Assembly (NCBI GenBank): GCA_937895785.1
Contig: CALBKW010000055.1
Location: forward strand, 1-7,938
Direction of reading: 5' to 3'
DNA from: an uncultured Candidatus Melainabacteria bacterium
Lineage (GTDB): Bacteria; Cyanobacteriota; Vampirovibrionia; Gastranaerophilales; Gastranaerophilaceae
DNA length: 7,938 nucleotides
Part shown: piece after piece, positions 5,167 through 7,938 of the stretch
Layout of the letters: each line of letters begins with the position of its first letter
How positions within the stretch are numbered: the first letter of the stretch is position 1
Position numbers and translations under genes: made by a program
Notes under the pieces: generated by a model
Told to the model about the DNA's origin: nothing
Seen by the model: only the letters and a program-made list of their open reading frames with translations
Database searches by the model: none

Positions 5167-7827
5167 TTAATCAATATTTGTTGCGTTATATTTTTCTTGT
5201 TCTTGTTGCATTTTTTCAAGATTTTTCTTGTCCGTTGGTGTTAAGAAACGTTCTAAATATGCTAACTTTTGACTATTTTGAGCATCTCTATGGCGAACTA
5301 AATATTTCAAAATATCGTCTTTAAAACTACTGAACAACATGCTCTTTAAAGCACTTGCATCAGAAGTTTCAACCATTTCACCAATTGCTTGAGCTTTTTC
5401 ACGATTATTTAATTGTTTAAATATTTCTTTCTTTTCTGCAATTGTCTTTTCTTTAAATTCTTTTGTAGCTATTGATTTTAAAATACCTACATTTGAGAAT
5501 GTTGAAAAAGTTTTTGCCTTTGATACTTGAACATTGCTAGAAGAAACTGTTTTTGTATTTTTTGTTGGTTGTTGAACTTGAGTTGGTTCTGAAGTTTGAG
5601 CTTGAGATTTAGCCTTTTCTTTTGCGGCTTGTTCTGCTTTTGCACGTTCAGTTTCAGCCTTTTTAGCATCTGAAATTTCTTTATCTCGTTTAGCTTGTTC
5701 TTCATAACGAGTTTTTGCATCTTCCAAAGCTTGTTTTGTTTTTTCTGAACCTTGTTCTTGTAACATTTTAACAACATCTTCAACATTGTCAGGGTCTAAT
5801 TCATAGGCATGATTTGCCAAGTTTGTCATCGCATCTTCATTACCTGAATCAACAGTTCTCTGTGCAATTTCTTGTTGAATTTTTGCATTTTCATACATTT
5901 GAACAAAATCTGCATTTGTAATGTTATAAATATCATCAACATCATGCTTACGACCTAAATCATCTGCCATTAATTGGTTGTCTTCTTGATATTTATAGCC
6001 TTGTTTACCTTGTTCTTCTAAGTATGCTTTTCTTGCATCTTCTGGTAATTCATCAAAACCTTCATAACGTTCAGTAATCATTTGAGCTTGAACTTTTGTA
6101 TCTTGAATACTAGTTTCAGAAGTTACACCTAAATGAGCTACAGCTTGTCTTTTTTCTGGTTTTACTGTACCTATAGATTGACGAGCAACTCTGCTTAAAC
6201 CAGCCTTTTGTTCGTCACTAACAGTAGCCATGTCAAGCTTGCCAAATTTTTCCAATGCAGTTTTTACATCACCGCTCAATAAACTTAATTCAATTTCGGC
6301 ACACCCTGATACAGAGCAAACTTGAGCCTTGCTTACGCCGTTACTATCTGTACTTATTTTAACATTTTGAATTTTACCGCCTTTAAGACCGCTTCGTTCA
6401 AATAATTTATCTGCTAATTCATTTTCTACTTTATCAGCTAATTCTTTATTACCATCTAAAGCTTCTATTAACGCATCGTGTGTGCTCTTTGTATTTTCAA
6501 TAGTTTCTGTTGCAGTTCTTGAAAAAGTAGCCGCATCTCTTTTCATTGCAGACATGCCAGCTTGTTCCATGTTATCTGCAGAGATTGTAGCGATATTAGA
6601 ACCTACTGTTTGAGCATAGTGAGTACCTTGCCCAAAATCATCAGCAAGTTCTTCTGCATCTCTAATGGCTTGAGCTTGGTCTGCAGATGTTAAGCCTCTT
6701 TCAGAAACACCTTGAGTAATTGCTACTTGTGCAGTTGTAACTTGAGCTTCTACAGAATCACGAGATGTAATAATTCTACTATTTGCATGTTTTCTTGCAG
6801 CCCTAGACAAACCACCTGCAATTGACATCAAGTAAATACCTGAAGTAGATGAACGGTCTGTGTTCTTTAATAATTCATCTATTTTTCTTTCACGTTCTTC
6901 TGATGACATGTCCTTCATGTTTTCTTTGATATATCTAGCCATCAAAGCTTTTCTGTCATCATCAGTTTTAATATTTGCATAATCTTCTGGAAACGCTTGT
7001 TGTAATTCTTCATCTACTGAATTACCGTCTTTTTTGTATCCACGTTCACCAAAGAATGCTTCTCTTTCACGAGTTGTACCATTTGCCATGTGTTCAATTA
7101 CACGACCATCAACATATTCAGATGATACCAATCTGTATTTTTTACTTACACCTTGGTACATTCTTAATTGTTCTGCAGTCATTTGTTCTTTGTGTTCTGA
7201 ACCATCATCGTGAATTTTTATAATTTCACCTGTTTGTTCATTATATTTTACACTTACAACTCTTGACATTTCTGGATCTGTAATTTGACCAGCAAATTTA
7301 GACTTAACTTCATCGCCTTTAGCAAATTGTTGAGTTAAGAATGAATCAACTTTGTCATTTGACACACTTGAGAAGTTAAAGTTTAAATTTTTAATCCAGT
7401 TATTTGTTGTTTTCTTAAAATCAGCAGCATAATCTTTGCCTAGCATACCAGATGCTGAAGCTAATTGACCTGCACTTTGAGTTTGTGACAACGATGGAGC
7501 ACTAGATGAACCACTGCCAAATCCATTTCCGAAAATAGATGTATTTTGGCTTAGAGATGGAGTGTTCACTTGGAATTTTGGAGTGTTTCCAAAGTTAAAG
7601 TTTGTTTTGGGAGTAAATGTAGTAGGAGTCTTTTGTTGCGCACCTTGTTGCTTTGCACCAAATAAAGAACCACCTACGTTTCCTTTTAAGTCGTTTAAAT
7701 TTGCAGTATTTTTAACTCCTGACAAGCTGATTTCTATGTTGTTTGCTTTTGCAAATTCCATAACCTCTTTGTCAGAAGCCTTTTGTAAATTATAGAGTTG
7801 TCTGATGTTATCTAGTGTTAACGCCAT
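5167..7827 (-). CDS. Large low-complexity, coiled-coil protein of unknown function (886 residues)
   Basis: I do not recognise this family. No signal peptide, membrane helix or catalytic motif is visible, so a soluble cytoplasmic protein is likely. Visible parts, in order: a mixed helical segment (1-45); a disordered, Gly/Ser/Gln/Asn/Thr/Pro-rich stretch (about 49-130) with FG at 56-57, 79-80, 99-100 and 103-104 and PSLSQ repeated at 90-94 and 111-115; two short beta-type repeats (about 194-215 and 237-257); a long, mostly alpha-helical, charged middle (about 270-690); a Lys/Glu/Ala-rich coiled coil (about 695-742); a Ser/Thr/Gln/Asn linker (about 743-772); and a helical C-terminal domain (about 775-876). 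Its only two cysteines are Cys504 and Cys509 (CSVSGC). The start at 7827 has only GGA (7834-7836) as a ribosome binding site. The ORF is open throughout, ends in TAA and shares its terminator with the convergent phosphofructokinase gene. A structural or scaffold role is a guess from composition. Confidence 0.9.
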   Translation of the reverse strand: MALTLDNIRQLYNLQKASDKEVMEFAKANNIEISLSGVKNTANLNDLKGNVGGSLFGAKQQGAQQKTPTTFTPKTNFNFGNTPKFQVNTPSLSQNTSIFGNGFGSGSSSAPSLSQTQSAGQLASASGMLGKDYAADFKKTTNNWIKNLNFNFSSVSNDKVDSFLTQQFAKGDEVKSKFAGQITDPEMSRVVSVKYNEQTGEIIKIHDDGSEHKEQMTAEQLRMYQGVSKKYRLVSSEYVDGRVIEHMANGTTREREAFFGERGYKKDGNSVDEELQQAFPEDYANIKTDDDRKALMARYIKENMKDMSSEERERKIDELLKNTDRSSTSGIYLMSIAGGLSRAARKHANSRIITSRDSVEAQVTTAQVAITQGVSERGLTSADQAQAIRDAEELADDFGQGTHYAQTVGSNIATISADNMEQAGMSAMKRDAATFSRTATETIENTKSTHDALIEALDGNKELADKVENELADKLFERSGLKGGKIQNVKISTDSNGVSKAQVCSVSGCAEIELSLLSGDVKTALEKFGKLDMATVSDEQKAGLSRVARQSIGTVKPEKRQAVAHLGVTSETSIQDTKVQAQMITERYEGFDELPEDARKAYLEEQGKQGYKYQEDNQLMADDLGRKHDVDDIYNITNADFVQMYENAKIQQEIAQRTVDSGNEDAMTNLANHAYELDPDNVEDVVKMLQEQGSEKTKQALEDAKTRYEEQAKRDKEISDAKKAETERAKAEQAAKEKAKSQAQTSEPTQVQQPTKNTKTVSSSNVQVSKAKTFSTFSNVGILKSIATKEFKEKTIAEKKEIFKQLNNREKAQAIGEMVETSDASALKSMLFSSFKDDILKYLVRHRDAQNSQKLAYLERFLTPTDKKNLEKMQQEQEKYNATNID

Positions 7828-7839
7828 AGTCTATCCATA

Positions 7840-7845
7840 ATTATA
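7840..7845 (-). promoter_or_regulatory. TATAAT box just upstream of the 886-residue protein gene
   Basis: The minus strand reads a perfect TATAAT ending 12 bases before the ATG. Transcription would begin near 7833 and give a leader of about 5 bases, too short for the GGA ribosome binding site at 7834-7836, so this box competes poorly with the upstream candidate at 7894-7923. No good -35 is seen at 17 bases (ACTTTA). Confidence 0.3.
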
Positions 7846-7893
7846 CTGATACTATATTTATATAAAGTGGTTTCTCTCTCGGTAATTGTCATG

Positions 7894-7923
7894 ATTTTAG
7901 CCAAGTTTTGCAAAATTTTACAA
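7894..7923 (-). promoter_or_regulatory. Candidate -35/-10 promoter of the 886-residue protein gene
   Basis: On the minus strand TTGTAA (7918-7923) is followed after 18 bases by TAAAAT (7894-7899), four and five matches to the sigma-70 consensus. Transcription would begin near 7887, giving a leader of about 60 bases before the ATG at 7827. The rest of the gap 7828-7893 holds nothing else that I recognise. Confidence 0.4.
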
Positions 7924-7935
7924 AAATTTACAAAC
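7906..7935. repeat. Three tandem 10-bp A/T decamers around a central C
   Basis: TTTTGCAAAA (7906-7915), TTTTACAAAA (7916-7925) and ATTTACAAAC (7926-7935) follow each other without gaps, so the central C recurs at 7911, 7921 and 7931, once per helical turn. The first unit is a perfect palindrome. The array overlaps the candidate -35 at 7918-7923 and may continue past the window edge at 7938. It could be a regulator site or phased A-tract curvature; both are inference. Confidence 0.5.
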
Positions 7936-7938
7936 AGC

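Noticed and set aside
5487..5786. Minus-strand 99-codon Lys/Gln/Leu-rich open frame
   Set aside because: It is an out-of-frame reading of the A-rich coiled-coil region of the 886-residue protein; its odd composition follows from that.
6975..7223. Plus-strand His/Leu-rich 82-codon open frame
   Set aside because: It is antisense to the 886-residue gene; the composition is a shadow of Glu/Lys/Met codons on the other strand.
7906..7935. Tandem decamers considered as CRISPR repeats or an origin
   Set aside because: The units are 10 bp with no spacers, and there is no DnaA-box cluster or replication gene nearby.

Overview
The window is AT-rich bacterial DNA holding five complete protein genes and no RNA gene, CRISPR array or insertion sequence that I can see. 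Coding density is high, with gaps of about 50 to 140 bases. All five genes end in TAA. Tryptophan is read from TGG, so the standard code fits. Clear AGAAGGA-type ribosome binding sites precede ruvA and the phosphofructokinase gene. The low GC, the long PPi-type phosphofructokinase, the nucleotidase with no signal peptide and the large orphan low-complexity protein would suit a host-associated bacterium such as the non-photosynthetic cyanobacterial relatives (Gastranaerophilales/Melainabacteria) or a low-GC Firmicute. This assignment is inference from general impression; no marker here settles it.

Layout, left to right. Bases 1-138 carry a short hairpin, which may be part of a dispersed intergenic repeat, and a strong terminator hairpin. 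A 5'-nucleotidase-family metallophosphoesterase follows on the minus strand (139-1644). Upstream of it on the same strand is ruvA (1776-2384), separated by a 131-base gap with a near-perfect palindrome. A 57-base divergent promoter region separates ruvA from a plus-strand TPR protein (2442-3398). Then come a plus-strand pyrophosphate-dependent phosphofructokinase (3451-5112), with its own extended -10 and strong ribosome binding site, and a bidirectional terminator (5131-5165). The terminator is shared with a convergent minus-strand gene for an unrecognised 886-residue protein (5167-7827), whose upstream region runs to the right edge.

The genes do not form an obvious pathway. RuvA is Holliday-junction processing, the phosphofructokinase is central glycolysis, the nucleotidase is phosphate or nucleotide salvage, and the TPR protein is a generic scaffold. 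The least explained item is the 886-residue protein. It has no signal peptide or membrane segment, an N-terminal segment rich in Gly, Ser, Gln, Asn and Phe with four FG dipeptides, a pair of short beta-type repeats, only two cysteines (spaced CxxxxC), a charged coiled coil and a helical C-terminal domain. I found no convincing defence, mobile or secretion system; this looks mostly like an ordinary chromosomal region with one interesting orphan protein and a few regulatory signals.
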